From NCBI RefSeq assembly GCF_051172195.1, contig NZ_JBPJAQ010000001.1, forward strand, positions 2,046,001 through 2,110,000: 64,000 nt of DNA, written 5' to 3'. This document shows positions 43,332-52,275 of this stretch, piece by piece (position 1 is the stretch's first letter; each line of letters starts with the position of its first letter). Position numbers and translations under genes: made by a program. Source of the DNA: Paludibaculum fermentans_A (GTDB taxonomy: Bacteria; Acidobacteriota; Terriglobia; Bryobacterales; Bryobacteraceae). Below the pieces are notes generated by a model. That model was given only the letters and a program-made list of their open reading frames with translations, made no database searches and was not told the origin of the DNA.

Positions 43332-44245
43332 TATTCTTCAGGGCCGCCGAGTTCCTCGACCGTGACGCTGCTGGGCGCGGCCTGGCTCATGCGGCCGAGG
43401 CGAGTGGCGATGGCGTCGCCGACCATGCCGATGAGCAGGATCTGGAGGGCGGAGACGAAGGCGAGCAGGGCCGAGGCGGAGATGTTGGGCTGATGGGTGA
43501 GGTCGATGGACATCTTCACGATGCCGTAGACGAGGCAGAGCAGGACGATGGGCAGGAAGACGCGCAGGGGCCGGAAGAGCATGGCGGTGCGGAGGATGAG
43601 GACGAGGAAGCTGGCGGCGTCCCAGGGCACAATCTTGGACTTGCCCTTGCGGGGCAGGTAGTCGATGGGCAAGTAGACGACGGAGTACTTGTCGCAGTGC
43701 ATCGCCAGGGTGATGGTGGTGGTGAAGCTGAACTGGTTGGGGAGGATGCCGAAGTACTGGGCGGCGATTTCGCGGCGGAAGGCGCGGAGGCCGCTATTGA
43801 GATCGGGGATCTTTGAGGTGGAGAGGTAGTTGGCGAGGCGGTTGAGGACCCACTTGGCGGGGCGGCGGACGAGCGGGATATTGACGTTGGCGCCGGTGCG
43901 GGCCCCGACGGCCATGTCGGCGCGCTCGAGCATGCGGAGGAGCTCGGGGATATAGACGGCAGGGTAAGTGCCGTCGGCGTCGATGATGACGATGAAGGAG
44001 TGTTTGGCGGCGACGATGCCGGTTTTTAGGGCGGCGCCGTAGCCGCGGTTGCTGCGATGGCGCAGGACGCGGGCTCCGGTTTTGGCCGCGGCTTCAGCGG
44101 AACCGTCGGAGGAGCCGTCGTCGACCACGAGGATTTCGCCTTCGATGGCGTTTTGCGCAAGCACTGCGCGAATCTCTTCCACCACAGCGCGGATCCCGTT
44201 GACCTCGTTGTAGCAGGGGATGATGACTGTTGCCGGATTCGCCAT
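43331..44245 (-). CDS. Glycosyltransferase family 2, membrane-anchored (dolichol-phosphate-mannose-synthase-like)
   Basis: A 304-residue GT2 enzyme. The GT-A fold is shown by TVIIPCYNEVNGIRAVVEEI, ILVVDDGSSDGSAE (first Asp cluster), IVIIDADGTYP (DxD) and the acceptor region LNSGLRAFRREI. Two C-terminal membrane segments follow (LRVFLPIVLLCLVYGIVKM, LLAFVSALQILLIGMVG). It probably loads a sugar onto polyprenyl phosphate. It starts three bases after the radical SAM gene stop. Confidence 0.92.
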   Translation of the reverse strand: MANPATVIIPCYNEVNGIRAVVEEIRAVLAQNAIEGEILVVDDGSSDGSAEAAAKTGARVLRHRSNRGYGAALKTGIVAAKHSFIVIIDADGTYPAVYIPELLRMLERADMAVGARTGANVNIPLVRRPAKWVLNRLANYLSTSKIPDLNSGLRAFRREIAAQYFGILPNQFSFTTTITLAMHCDKYSVVYLPIDYLPRKGKSKIVPWDAASFLVLILRTAMLFRPLRVFLPIVLLCLVYGIVKMSIDLTHQPNISASALLAFVSALQILLIGMVGDAIATRLGRMSQAAPSSVTVEELGGPEE

Positions 44246-44248
44246 GGG

Positions 44249-45613
44249 TCAGGTACGGACAAACTGCAAAAACAGCCAGAACTGGCTGGCCAGCGGCCGG
44301 ATTTCGCCCTTCATGAGGCGGGCCCAGACGTAGGAGGGCCTGAGGTAGTAAGACAGGTAAGCCTTGCGCGTCATCGCCTTGAGTTCAGGCAGGGTGAAGC
44401 GGCCTTCGATGGCTTCGGGGAAGAGGGAGCCGTCGCTGAAGCGGATGTTGGGATCGTTCTTCACCTGCTCATAGAGACGGGTGCCGGGATAGGGCGCGGC
44501 GATGTGGAAGAGGGCGTAAGTGGGGCTGAGGCGTTTGGCGAGGCTGACGATGTTGCCCATCTCGTCCTTGCCGGATTCCGGGAAGCCCATTATGAAGAAG
44601 CAGGCGGTCTCGATACCGGCCTGGTGGATGAGGCGCATGCCCTTCTCGATCTGGGGCATGGTGATGCCTTTGTCGACGATGCGCAGCACCTCTTCGCTGC
44701 CGGCTTCCACGCCGGTGTGGATGAGGCGGCAGCCGGCCTTCTTCATGAGGGCCAGGAGTTCTTCGTCGACGAGGTCGAGGCGGGTCTGGCAGCACCAGGT
44801 GAAGTCGAGTTTCTTCTCGATGAGGATCTTGCAGAACTCGACCACCTGCTTGCGGAGGACGGTGAACTCGAGGTCCATGAAGTAGGCGGTTTTGATGCCG
44901 AAGTTCTTCACGCCGTACTCGACTTCGGCTACCAGCCGTTCGACGCTCTTCTTGCGGACGCCGACGCCGTAGGTTTTGAGCAGGCAGAAGGTGCACTTGG
45001 AGGCGCAGCCGCGGGACATCTCGAAGAGGGTGAAATTGCCGCCCAGCATTTCGTAGTGGTACTGGTGCATGGGGAGCAGGTGGAAGGCCGGCATGGGGAG
45101 CTGTTCCATCTGCACGGGCTTCTGGTCCTGGTTGTGGACGACCTTCTCGCCGTCGTGCCAGGTGATGCCGCGCACCTCGCTGAAGGGCAGGCCGCCGCAG
45201 AGTTCGCGGACGGTGGTTTCGGGTTCACCGCGGAGGACGGCGCGGGCGCGGGTCTCGGCCAGCATCTCCTCGGGCTTGACGGTGCCGTGGCTGCCCATGA
45301 CGAAGACTTCGGGGACGACGGCGTTGAGGGCGTGGACGGTTTTGAGGAAGGGGTGGATGTCGAGGTGGGGGCACTGCCAGCGGTCGAGGCTGGTGGAGGT
45401 GATGAACACCTTGTCGTAGCCTTTGGCGCGGGCGGCGACTTCCTGGGGGCCGAGTTGTTCGGCGTTGGCGTCGAGGATGGCGACTTCGATGCCGTCCTGT
45501 TCGAGGATGGCGCCGCAGTAGGCGAGATCGAGCGGCGTCCACGTACGGTTGTAGATGCGGCCCTTTTTCTGGACCAGGTCGACCTGGAACGGGTTCACGA
45601 GTAAGACCTTCAC
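44249..45613 (-). CDS. B12-binding domain radical SAM protein
   Basis: A 454-residue enzyme. Residues 1-160 form a cobalamin-binding Rossmann domain (MKVLLVNPFQVDLVQKKG, LDLAYCGAILEQDGIEV) and the radical SAM [4Fe-4S] motif is EMSRGCASKCTFCLLKTYG (CxxxCxxC, near residue 205), followed by GVEAGSEEVLRIVDKGI. Relatives include methyltransferases (HpnP/HpnR, BchE-like) and lipid-modifying enzymes. It is coupled to both neighbours (four-base overlap with the upstream glycosyltransferase), so it should act on the same glycan or lipid carrier. Confidence 0.9.
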   Translation of the reverse strand: MKVLLVNPFQVDLVQKKGRIYNRTWTPLDLAYCGAILEQDGIEVAILDANAEQLGPQEVAARAKGYDKVFITSTSLDRWQCPHLDIHPFLKTVHALNAVVPEVFVMGSHGTVKPEEMLAETRARAVLRGEPETTVRELCGGLPFSEVRGITWHDGEKVVHNQDQKPVQMEQLPMPAFHLLPMHQYHYEMLGGNFTLFEMSRGCASKCTFCLLKTYGVGVRKKSVERLVAEVEYGVKNFGIKTAYFMDLEFTVLRKQVVEFCKILIEKKLDFTWCCQTRLDLVDEELLALMKKAGCRLIHTGVEAGSEEVLRIVDKGITMPQIEKGMRLIHQAGIETACFFIMGFPESGKDEMGNIVSLAKRLSPTYALFHIAAPYPGTRLYEQVKNDPNIRFSDGSLFPEAIEGRFTLPELKAMTRKAYLSYYLRPSYVWARLMKGEIRPLASQFWLFLQFVRT

Positions 45614-46365
45614 GGACGCCTCCCTGCGCTCAGGGCCGAGACTTCCGGCCGGACTTGTCTAAGAGTTTTCCGGACGCGCCAGATGCCTTTGATGTCATCC
45701 CAGGCGGTGCGGAGGATTTTTACGCGGCTGTCGTCGTCTTCGTTCCATTCGACCGGGATGTCGGCGATGCGGAAGCCCTGCTTTTCGGCGAGGGTGAGCA
45801 TCTCGGTATCGAAGAACCAGGATTCGTCGCGGACCTGGGGCACGATGGCCTGGACGGCGGCGCGGCTCATGGCCTTGAAGCCGCATTGGGCATCGCTGAA
45901 TTGGGTGCCGAGGGCGGTGCGGACGAGGAGATTGTAGATGCGCGAGACGGTCTCGCGGAAGAAAGAGCGGCGGGTTTTCGAAGCAGGCAGGAGGCGGGAG
46001 CCGGTGGCGACGTCGTAGCCGTGTTTGAGGATGGAGTCGATGAGCAGGTTCAGGTAGCGCAGCTCGGTGCTGAGGTCGACATCCATGTAGCAGACGGCGT
46101 CGGCATCGCTTTGCATCCAGGACTGGCGGAGGGCGCGGCCGCGGCCTTTCTGGCGGAGGCTCATGCAGAGCACGTCGGGATGAGCCTCGCAGAGTTCGCG
46201 GGCCACGACCCCGGTGCCGTCGATGGAGCCGTTGTCGACGATGACGATGCGCCAGTCGTAGTCGAAGCCGCTCTGCAGGTAGGCGCGGACGGTGGCGACG
46301 CTGCGCGCCAGGACATGCGCTTCGTTCAGGACGGGAATGACGATGTCGACGCGGGCCCTGCTCAT
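45610..46365 (-). CDS. Glycosyltransferase family 2 (DPM1-like)
   Basis: A 251-residue GT2 with VDIVIPVLNEAHVLARSVAT, IVIVDNGSIDGTGVVA, YMDVDLSTELRYL (DxD-type) and TQFSDAQCGFKAMSRAAVQ, the acceptor pattern of dolichyl-phosphate sugar synthases. No membrane segments, unlike the neighbouring GT2. ATG 46365 overlaps the epimerase stop by four bases (ATGA), as does its own stop with the radical SAM start; the open frame continues upstream but without family resemblance. Confidence 0.92.
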   Translation of the reverse strand: MSRARVDIVIPVLNEAHVLARSVATVRAYLQSGFDYDWRIVIVDNGSIDGTGVVARELCEAHPDVLCMSLRQKGRGRALRQSWMQSDADAVCYMDVDLSTELRYLNLLIDSILKHGYDVATGSRLLPASKTRRSFFRETVSRIYNLLVRTALGTQFSDAQCGFKAMSRAAVQAIVPQVRDESWFFDTEMLTLAEKQGFRIADIPVEWNEDDDSRVKILRTAWDDIKGIWRVRKTLRQVRPEVSALSAGRRP

Positions 46366-47339
46366 CCTGTTACCTGGCCGGCCAACTGGGATTGACGGAT
46401 GCGCTCGAGGGTTTCGTCGAGGCCGATGCGCGGCTGGTAGCCGGTGAGGGCGACGACTTTGCTGATGTCGGGGACGCGGCGGGCGATGTCTTCGAAGCCA
46501 TGCTCGTAAGCCTGGGTATAGGGAATGTACTCGATTTCCGATTGGGACCCGGTGACGGCGAGGACGCGCTGGGCGAGTTCGGTGATGGTGATTTCGACGG
46601 TATTGCCGAGATTGATGACCTGGCCGACGGCGGCGTCGAGGGCGATGAGGCGGGTGAGCCACTCGACGACATCGCTGACATCGGTGAACGAGCGGGACTG
46701 CCGGCCGTCGCCGAACACCTGAAGGCTCTGGCCTCTCAGTGCCTGTTTAACGAAGCGCGGAACGACCATGCCGTACTCGCCGGTCTGGCGGGGTCCGATG
46801 GTGTTGAAGAGGCGGGTGACGACGGTGGGTACGCCGAATTCGCGCCAGAAGGCGAGGGCGAGGAACTCGTCGATGATTTTGCTGGCGGCATAGCTCCAGC
46901 GGCCTTTGCTGGTGGGGCCCAGGACGAGGTCGTCGTTTTCAGCGAAGGGGGCGTGTTCGCTCTTGCCGTAGACCTCGGAGGTGGAGGTGAGGAGGACCTT
47001 GGTCTTGTGGGCGGCGGCGGCGCGGAGGACGACCTGGGTGCCGTCGATGTTATTGCCGATGGTTTCGACGGGACTTTTGATGATGTTGAAGACGCCGACG
47101 GTGGCGGCGAGGTGGTAGACGGCATCGGCGGAGGCGACCATCTCAGGGAGAGCGGCGCACTGGAGTACGGATGATTCGACAAAGCGGAAGCGGCTCTCGC
47201 CGAGCAGGTGCGCGATGTTGAGGCGCGACCCGCTGGAGAGATCATCCAGCGCCGTGACGGAGTGTCCCGCGGCCAGTAGTTTCTCGGCGAGGTGCGAGCC
47301 TATAAAGCCCGCACCGCCGGTGATGAGATAGTTTGCCAT
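46362..47339 (-). CDS. NAD-dependent sugar-nucleotide epimerase/dehydratase
   Basis: A 325-residue extended SDR with YLITGGAGFIGSHLAEKLLA, the Ser in LLTSTSEVYGKSE and the Tyr-Lys pair in SYAASKIIDEFLALA. Sequence style (GNNIDGTQVVLRAAA, RSFTDVSDVVEWL) is that of UDP-glucose/UDP-glucuronate epimerases or decarboxylases. ATG 47339 with AGGGAAG upstream is the family start and lies 37 bases inside the end of the preceding glycosyltransferase gene. Confidence 0.9.
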   Translation of the reverse strand: MANYLITGGAGFIGSHLAEKLLAAGHSVTALDDLSSGSRLNIAHLLGESRFRFVESSVLQCAALPEMVASADAVYHLAATVGVFNIIKSPVETIGNNIDGTQVVLRAAAAHKTKVLLTSTSEVYGKSEHAPFAENDDLVLGPTSKGRWSYAASKIIDEFLALAFWREFGVPTVVTRLFNTIGPRQTGEYGMVVPRFVKQALRGQSLQVFGDGRQSRSFTDVSDVVEWLTRLIALDAAVGQVINLGNTVEITITELAQRVLAVTGSQSEIEYIPYTQAYEHGFEDIARRVPDISKVVALTGYQPRIGLDETLERIRQSQLAGQVTG

Positions 47340-48571
47340 TCTTCCCTGGTTCCGTACCTTCTTCGACGGGCTTCTTCGATGAAGCTGAAGTAGCGGTCGA
47401 AGTGCGCTGGCCGGGTCCAAAGCCGGACAAACGCTTCATATCCGCGAGCTCCGAGATCGGCGCTGAGGCCGGGGCTGGAGCCCATTCTGCGCACTGCCGC
47501 CAGCAGTTCCTCATTGTCGCGATAGACCATGCCGCCGCCGGAGTCCGCGACCACTTCCGGCAGGGCGCCTAAGTCTCTCACAATGACGGGCCGCTTGCGG
47601 GCGAGTGATTCGATGATGATGATGCCGAAGGTCTCGTACGTCACGGAGGGCACGATGGTGGCGACGGCGTGCGCGTAGAGGCCGGCCAGTTGCTGCTGGG
47701 ATTGACCGCCGACGAAGCGGATGTGCGGGTTGCCGGCGGCCTGGGCGCGGAGTTGGGCCTCTTCGGCTCCGGTGCCGGCGACGACGAGGTCCCACTCGCG
47801 GACCTTGCTCCAGGCGTCGATGAGGGTGTGGAGGCCCTTGATGCGTTCCAGGCGTCCGACGAAGAGGAAGTAGGGGCGATCCTGCGGCCGGGGGCCGGGA
47901 TTCTGCCAGTCGGCGTCCTGGCGCTCCATGAAGTAGGGGAGCTGCTCGACGGGGTAAGGGAAACCGCGCTCAGCGTGCATGCGGCCGCAGAAGCGGCTGG
48001 GGCTGAGGAACTGGTCGACGTGGCGGGCGGCCTTTTCGAGATAGCCGGTGTAGCGCCAGAGTTGGGGCGGGCGATGGCCGTGGACGGTGCACTTCAGGCA
48101 GTCGGCGGATTCGCAGGCGTGGGAGCCGTACTTCCACAGGACGTGCATGGGGCAGACGAGCCAGTGCTCGTGGGCGGTGTAGAGTTTGACGAAGTCCGGG
48201 GTGGGGGGCTCGAGTTCGAGGACGCCGGGGCCGAGCAGCGAGATGTTGTGGTAGTGGACGACGTCGAACGGCTTGGACCTGACAATTTCGTTGAGCCGCT
48301 TCATTGTGAGCAACGGGCGGCCGGTCTGGTGCGTCACCAGGGGGGAGAGCCAGCCGAACGGGCTGCGGAGTTCGTGGCGGGTGACGTTGGGGTGTTCGGC
48401 CCAGCGGACCTCGGGCTCGGCCGGATGTTGCAGGTGATAGGAGTCGATGCAGTGGACGACGTCGACGGTATGACCGGCGTCAGCAAGGGCATGCGACATG
48501 CGGTGAAGGTACACCGCATCGCCCCCGAAGCTATAGGGCGGGTAAAACGTCGTGAAATAGAGGAACCTCAA
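47300..48571 (-). CDS. Glycosyltransferase family 4
   Basis: A 423-residue GT4 (GT-B fold) with the N-terminal FTTFYPPYSFGGDAVYLHRM and the C-terminal donor domain RPYFLFVGRLERIKGLHTLI, then SVTYETFGIIIIESLARKRP, holding the E-x7-E sugar-nucleotide motif. A Cys-rich insert (CESADCLKC, near residue 155) is a possible metal site, seen in several related enzymes. Start is by TTG at 48571 (GGGGGA nine bases upstream) rather than GTG 48595; no ATG fits. A likely -10 (TAAAAT) lies about 130 bases upstream. Confidence 0.9.
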   Translation of the reverse strand: MRFLYFTTFYPPYSFGGDAVYLHRMSHALADAGHTVDVVHCIDSYHLQHPAEPEVRWAEHPNVTRHELRSPFGWLSPLVTHQTGRPLLTMKRLNEIVRSKPFDVVHYHNISLLGPGVLELEPPTPDFVKLYTAHEHWLVCPMHVLWKYGSHACESADCLKCTVHGHRPPQLWRYTGYLEKAARHVDQFLSPSRFCGRMHAERGFPYPVEQLPYFMERQDADWQNPGPRPQDRPYFLFVGRLERIKGLHTLIDAWSKVREWDLVVAGTGAEEAQLRAQAAGNPHIRFVGGQSQQQLAGLYAHAVATIVPSVTYETFGIIIIESLARKRPVIVRDLGALPEVVADSGGGMVYRDNEELLAAVRRMGSSPGLSADLGARGYEAFVRLWTRPAHFDRYFSFIEEARRRRYGTREEWQTISSPAVRAL

Positions 48572-48724
48572 GGCGCGAGTTCCCCCTGTGACCACGATTT
48601 TCGACCCACCGACTGAGCCGCCAGCCCCCTGTGGGGAAGCTGGAGAACAGGCACCAGCACGGCCTCCTCCAATACAAACCTGTTACGGTTGAATCCAGTA
48701 TTTTACCATGCGTTCGAGCGGATA

Positions 48725-50116
48725 TCAGGCTTTGGTGCGTGGGGCAAGCCACACCGTGGCCAGAATTACTACTGATGTAAAGAAGCAAGTCCAGGGAAGC
48801 CAGGGAGAGAGGGTGGCCCAGCCCATGTAGCGGAGGCGGTCGAGCCAGGCGAGGCTGGGTCCGTTGGTGAGGAGGGCGAGGGGGGCTTTGAGGGCGTGGA
48901 GTTCGTATGACGCGGCGATGGACCAGCTATGGGCGACGCTGAGGGCAAGGACGGTCCAGCCGAGCCAGCGGGGCCAGGCCTGGAGCACCTGGAGGCTGAG
49001 CAGGAGCATGCCGGGCACGACGGGGACGAGGTAGCGCATGCCGGTATTCCATTGGAGCCAGGAGTATTGATTGGCGGCGCAGAAGAGGACGAAGGCGGCG
49101 AAGTAGGCGTAGATCCACCGGGCGAGGATGGGCGGGACGCGCCATCTGCCGGAAGAGACAAACGGGGCGGCGAAGGCGAGCAGGAGCAGAGGGCAATAGG
49201 CAAAGAGGCCCCAGGCGGGGTGGAAGAAGTTGGCCCAGGCGAGATCAGGAGAAGGCCAACTGAAGCCGCGGTAGCCCTGGGCGGTGGGGGCGGTGGGCGG
49301 CATGTAGTGCTGGGAGGGCAGCAGGGGGTTGCCGAAGGAGAGGGACTGGTAGGCGGCGAGCCCGAGGACACCGGGCAGGGTTCCGAGGGTGAAGGGGATG
49401 GCCGATCGCCAGCGGGTGGTGAGCAGGCAGAGGCCGACGATGCCGGCGAGCAGGAGTCCGGTGAAGTCGCAGAGGACGGCATAGCCGCAGAGTAAGCCGG
49501 CGAGGAGGAGGCGGTTGCGGGTCCAGGTTCGATCCCAGAGGAGCAGGGCGACGAACAGGCCGAGGTGGCCGACCAGCAGGTTGTGGTTGAGGTAGAGGGT
49601 ACGGAAGAAGACGGGGGTACCGAAGGCGAGCGTGAGGGCGGCGGTGGCGGCGTACTTTGTCTCAATGCCGGCTTCGGCCAGGCGGCGGCCGAGCAGGGCG
49701 GCGGCGAGGGCGGAGACGGGGGCCATGAGTCCGGCGACAGTGAGGAAGGCGGCGACGAGGAAGTAAGCGAGCAGGCCTTTGCGGGCGGCGACCACTTCGG
49801 CGCGTTCGTCGGGGCGGATGCGCGGGGTGGGCAGGTGCTTCTCCCATTCGATGGCCTGGTGGAGGAGGGGGCGGCCCAGCAGGAGGGGGACGGCTCCGGC
49901 GAGGGAGGCCCCGGGGTTGTTGTTGATGTAGGCGCCGCCGTGGGGTCCGCGGAAGATGTCTTCGATGAAGCCGTCGAAGCGGGCGACGTTGAGGGTGCCT
50001 TCTTCGGCGAGGGAGAGGGCGGGAAACTGCTCGCGGATGATCCAGGGGGCCCAGTAGGCGGTATAGACGGTCCAGCAGGTGAAGAAGAGCCGCCAGGCGA
50101 GGGCCTTGGGGGTCAT
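48725..50116 (-). CDS. Polytopic membrane protein, possible GT-C/GT39-like glycosyltransferase
   Basis: A 463-residue protein with about ten hydrophobic segments (LAWRLFFTCWTVYTAYWAPW, YFLVAAFLTVAGLMAPVSAL, LLVGHLGLFVALLLWDRTW, WLGWTVLALSVAHSWSIAAS). A first periplasmic loop holds acidic residues (GFIEDIFRGPHGGAYINNN), as in GT-C enzymes that use polyprenyl-linked sugars. The assignment is inference from topology and neighbours. Six bases separate it from the FAD gene upstream; the 153-base gap to the GT4 gene holds a TAAAAT box but nothing else recognised. Confidence 0.7.
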   Translation of the reverse strand: MTPKALAWRLFFTCWTVYTAYWAPWIIREQFPALSLAEEGTLNVARFDGFIEDIFRGPHGGAYINNNPGASLAGAVPLLLGRPLLHQAIEWEKHLPTPRIRPDERAEVVAARKGLLAYFLVAAFLTVAGLMAPVSALAAALLGRRLAEAGIETKYAATAALTLAFGTPVFFRTLYLNHNLLVGHLGLFVALLLWDRTWTRNRLLLAGLLCGYAVLCDFTGLLLAGIVGLCLLTTRWRSAIPFTLGTLPGVLGLAAYQSLSFGNPLLPSQHYMPPTAPTAQGYRGFSWPSPDLAWANFFHPAWGLFAYCPLLLLAFAAPFVSSGRWRVPPILARWIYAYFAAFVLFCAANQYSWLQWNTGMRYLVPVVPGMLLLSLQVLQAWPRWLGWTVLALSVAHSWSIAASYELHALKAPLALLTNGPSLAWLDRLRYMGWATLSPWLPWTCFFTSVVILATVWLAPRTKA

Positions 50117-50122
50117 GTGGCG

Positions 50123-51526
50123 TTAATCCTCCACCACGAACTCTTCGAAGGTACGGCGGTGATGCTGCCAGCGCTCGCGATTGAAGTGGCCGGAGTCGTC
50201 GATGCACTCGGAGGCGGCGTAGGCCATGGCGAGGGTGTGGTGCGTGTTGTCGTGGGCGAACAGGCCCTGGCGGCCGAGGGTGAGCACGCCGTCGAGCCGT
50301 CCCACCCATTGGTCCAACTGTTCGAAGTGGCGACGGAAACCGCTCTCGTAGACCGGATAGGCCTGGCCGAGTCGGCGGGCGGTGGTGGTGAGGACGCGTC
50401 CGGTGTAGGGGATGCCGGCGCGGCTCAGCGAGTCGAGGACCAGCTTCTGAAGATCCGCGTCGGAGGCGGTCCAGACGGTGTCGGCGGGATCGCACGGGAG
50501 TTCAGCGCAGAGGACCGTGGTGCCGGCGGGCCCGTGGAGGCCGTAGTTTTTGGGTTCAGAGAGGCGGGTGATGGCGATCTCGGCGGCTGGGAAGTAGTGG
50601 GCGTCGTACTCAGTGAATTGAGGCGTGTCGAGGGTGAGGTAGATGAGGATCATGGCCCGGTAGCGGAGCGCGCCGCCGGCCTCGAGGATGGCTTCCGGGG
50701 CGGTTGGCTGGAGGAGGCGGGCCAGTTGGGGGAGGGGGATGGTGGAGAGGACGAGGCCGGGGGGCAGTGCACGTTCACCGCTGGAGTCGCGGACTTGGAC
50801 GACGGCCCGGCTGTTGCCGGGGAGGGCGATGCCGGTGACTGAGGTGTTGAGGAGGATTTGCGCTCCGGCCTGTTGGGCGGCGGCGGCGTAGGCTTCGCTG
50901 ATCTGTCCAAAGCCCAGGCGCGGGTAATAGAAGCGGCCCTTATTGGAAGGCGCCAGGACCTTGCGGACCATTTTGGAGAGAGAGCCGGCGGAGACGCGGC
51001 GGCGGGCCTGTTCGGCGTCGAGGCGCTGGGGGTCCATGCCCCAGATCTTGAGGGCGTAGGGGAAGTAGAAGTCTTGGCAGATGGTGGGGCCGAGGCCGGC
51101 GGCGAGGACGGAGGCGAAGTTCTCGGGGCCGTTGGGCCGGGGTTTCCAGAGGGCATCGCGAAGGACGCCGGCGGCGAAGGCGGGCGGTGCGTGGAGCAGC
51201 AGGTTGGCGGGCTTGAGGGGGAAGTGGAGCCAGCGTCCGCCGAGGTGGATGCGGCCGTGACGGGGGCGGTCGAGCAGGTCGCCACCGAGGAACGAGCGGA
51301 TGTCGGCCAGGATGGCGGGGGCGCAGGAGGGATGGAGGCGATGACTGCCGAAGTCGACGCGCTGGCCGTCGAGGGTGAGGCTGCCGGCATTGCCGCCCAC
51401 GGCGGGGCCGCGTTCGACGACGGTGACGGAGAAGCCGCGTCGGGCGAGCTGCCAGGCGGCGCCCAGGCCGGCGGGTCCGGCGCCGAGGACGATGACGGGC
51501 GCGCGGTGGGAAGACAAATCAGACAT
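50123..51526 (-). CDS. FAD-dependent oxidoreductase (UGM/protoporphyrinogen-oxidase-like)
   Basis: A 467-residue flavoprotein with the ADP-binding start VIVLGAGPAGLGAAWQLARR followed by VVERGPAVGGNAGSLTLDG and FGSHRLHP. The domain arrangement is that of amine-oxidase-type FAD proteins including UDP-galactopyranose mutase and desaturases/isomerases of polyprenyl compounds. In this glycan cluster a sugar-ring or lipid-carrier reaction is likely. ATG 51526 matches the family start. It is first in the leftward cluster and is divergent from the superoxide dismutase gene, with 105 bases between. Confidence 0.85.
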   Translation of the reverse strand: MSDLSSHRAPVIVLGAGPAGLGAAWQLARRGFSVTVVERGPAVGGNAGSLTLDGQRVDFGSHRLHPSCAPAILADIRSFLGGDLLDRPRHGRIHLGGRWLHFPLKPANLLLHAPPAFAAGVLRDALWKPRPNGPENFASVLAAGLGPTICQDFYFPYALKIWGMDPQRLDAEQARRRVSAGSLSKMVRKVLAPSNKGRFYYPRLGFGQISEAYAAAAQQAGAQILLNTSVTGIALPGNSRAVVQVRDSSGERALPPGLVLSTIPLPQLARLLQPTAPEAILEAGGALRYRAMILIYLTLDTPQFTEYDAHYFPAAEIAITRLSEPKNYGLHGPAGTTVLCAELPCDPADTVWTASDADLQKLVLDSLSRAGIPYTGRVLTTTARRLGQAYPVYESGFRRHFEQLDQWVGRLDGVLTLGRQGLFAHDNTHHTLAMAYAASECIDDSGHFNRERWQHHRRTFEEFVVED

Positions 51527-51631
51527 CCCGTCTATTGTCGCGCGGGGATCCGGTGCCGAGCAGGCCGCTGACAAGGAGGGTGCTGCGGGCGTTCGGAATT
51601 CCCGTAGAATTGGACCAAGGAGATCCAATCG

Positions 51632-52159
51632 ATGACAACTCGTTCCATTCTGGCCGCTACGACGGCCCTGGCGTTCTCCGCTCTCACCCTGGCCGGGGCT
51701 CAGGGCGATCGGAAGGCGGCCACCGCGGAAGTCAAAGACGCGCAGGGCAAGGTAGTTGCCACCGCGAAGTTCAAGGCAGTGAAGGGCGGCGTTCAGCTTT
51801 CCGTGAAGGCGACCGGCCTTCCGGCGGGCGTCCATGCAATCCATGTGCACACGGTGGGCAAGTGTGAAGGGCCCGCGTTCACGACGGCGGGCGGCCACTT
51901 CAATCCCGCCAAGAAGCAGCACGGCATGATGAATCCGGCAGGGCACCATGCCGGCGACATGCCCAATTTCACGATCAGCGCGAAGGGTACGGGGACGTTC
52001 AAGACCGTCATCCAGGGCATCACGCTGGCGGGTGATGGCGAGACCTCGCTGTTCCATGCGGGTGGCACGTCGCTGGTGATCCACGAGAAGGAAGACGACA
52101 TGAAGAGCGATCCGGCGGGCAATGCCGGCGCGCGCCTGGCCTGCGGCCTGGTTCAGTAA
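51632..52159 (+). CDS. sodC: Cu/Zn superoxide dismutase
   Basis: A 175-residue periplasmic SodC with a signal peptide (LAATTALAFSALTLAGAQG). Metal ligands are HAIHVHTVGKC (Cu His pair), GGHFNPAKKQHG (bridging His), GHHAGDMPN (Zn His and Asp) and LVIHEKEDD (Cu His); Cys in GKCEG and LACGLVQ form the disulfide. It dismutes superoxide to H2O2 and O2 in the periplasm. AAGGAGAT eight bases upstream decides the start. A TAGAAT box is at 51605-51610. Confidence 0.96.
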   Translation: MTTRSILAATTALAFSALTLAGAQGDRKAATAEVKDAQGKVVATAKFKAVKGGVQLSVKATGLPAGVHAIHVHTVGKCEGPAFTTAGGHFNPAKKQHGMMNPAGHHAGDMPNFTISAKGTGTFKTVIQGITLAGDGETSLFHAGGTSLVIHEKEDDMKSDPAGNAGARLACGLVQ

Positions 52160-52172
52160 GAGTTTTTTTCGG

Positions 52173-52200
52173 GGGCCGTGCTTACGGGTGCGGCCCTTTG
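52173..52200 (+). terminator. Terminator after sodC
   Basis: GGGCCG and CGGCCC, extended inward by wobble pairs, enclose a short loop and are followed by TTTGTTTCCT. Confidence 0.7.
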
Positions 52201-52275
52201 TTTCCTCATCCCGCCTGGCGCCCCCGCACTTTCCCGCTTGTCTCCTGTTGACTAATAATTCAGACTAATTGCGAT

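Noticed and set aside
48572..48724. Small RNA or riboswitch in the gap before the GT4 gene
   Set aside because: No conserved fold recognised; only a -10-like TAAAAT is evident.
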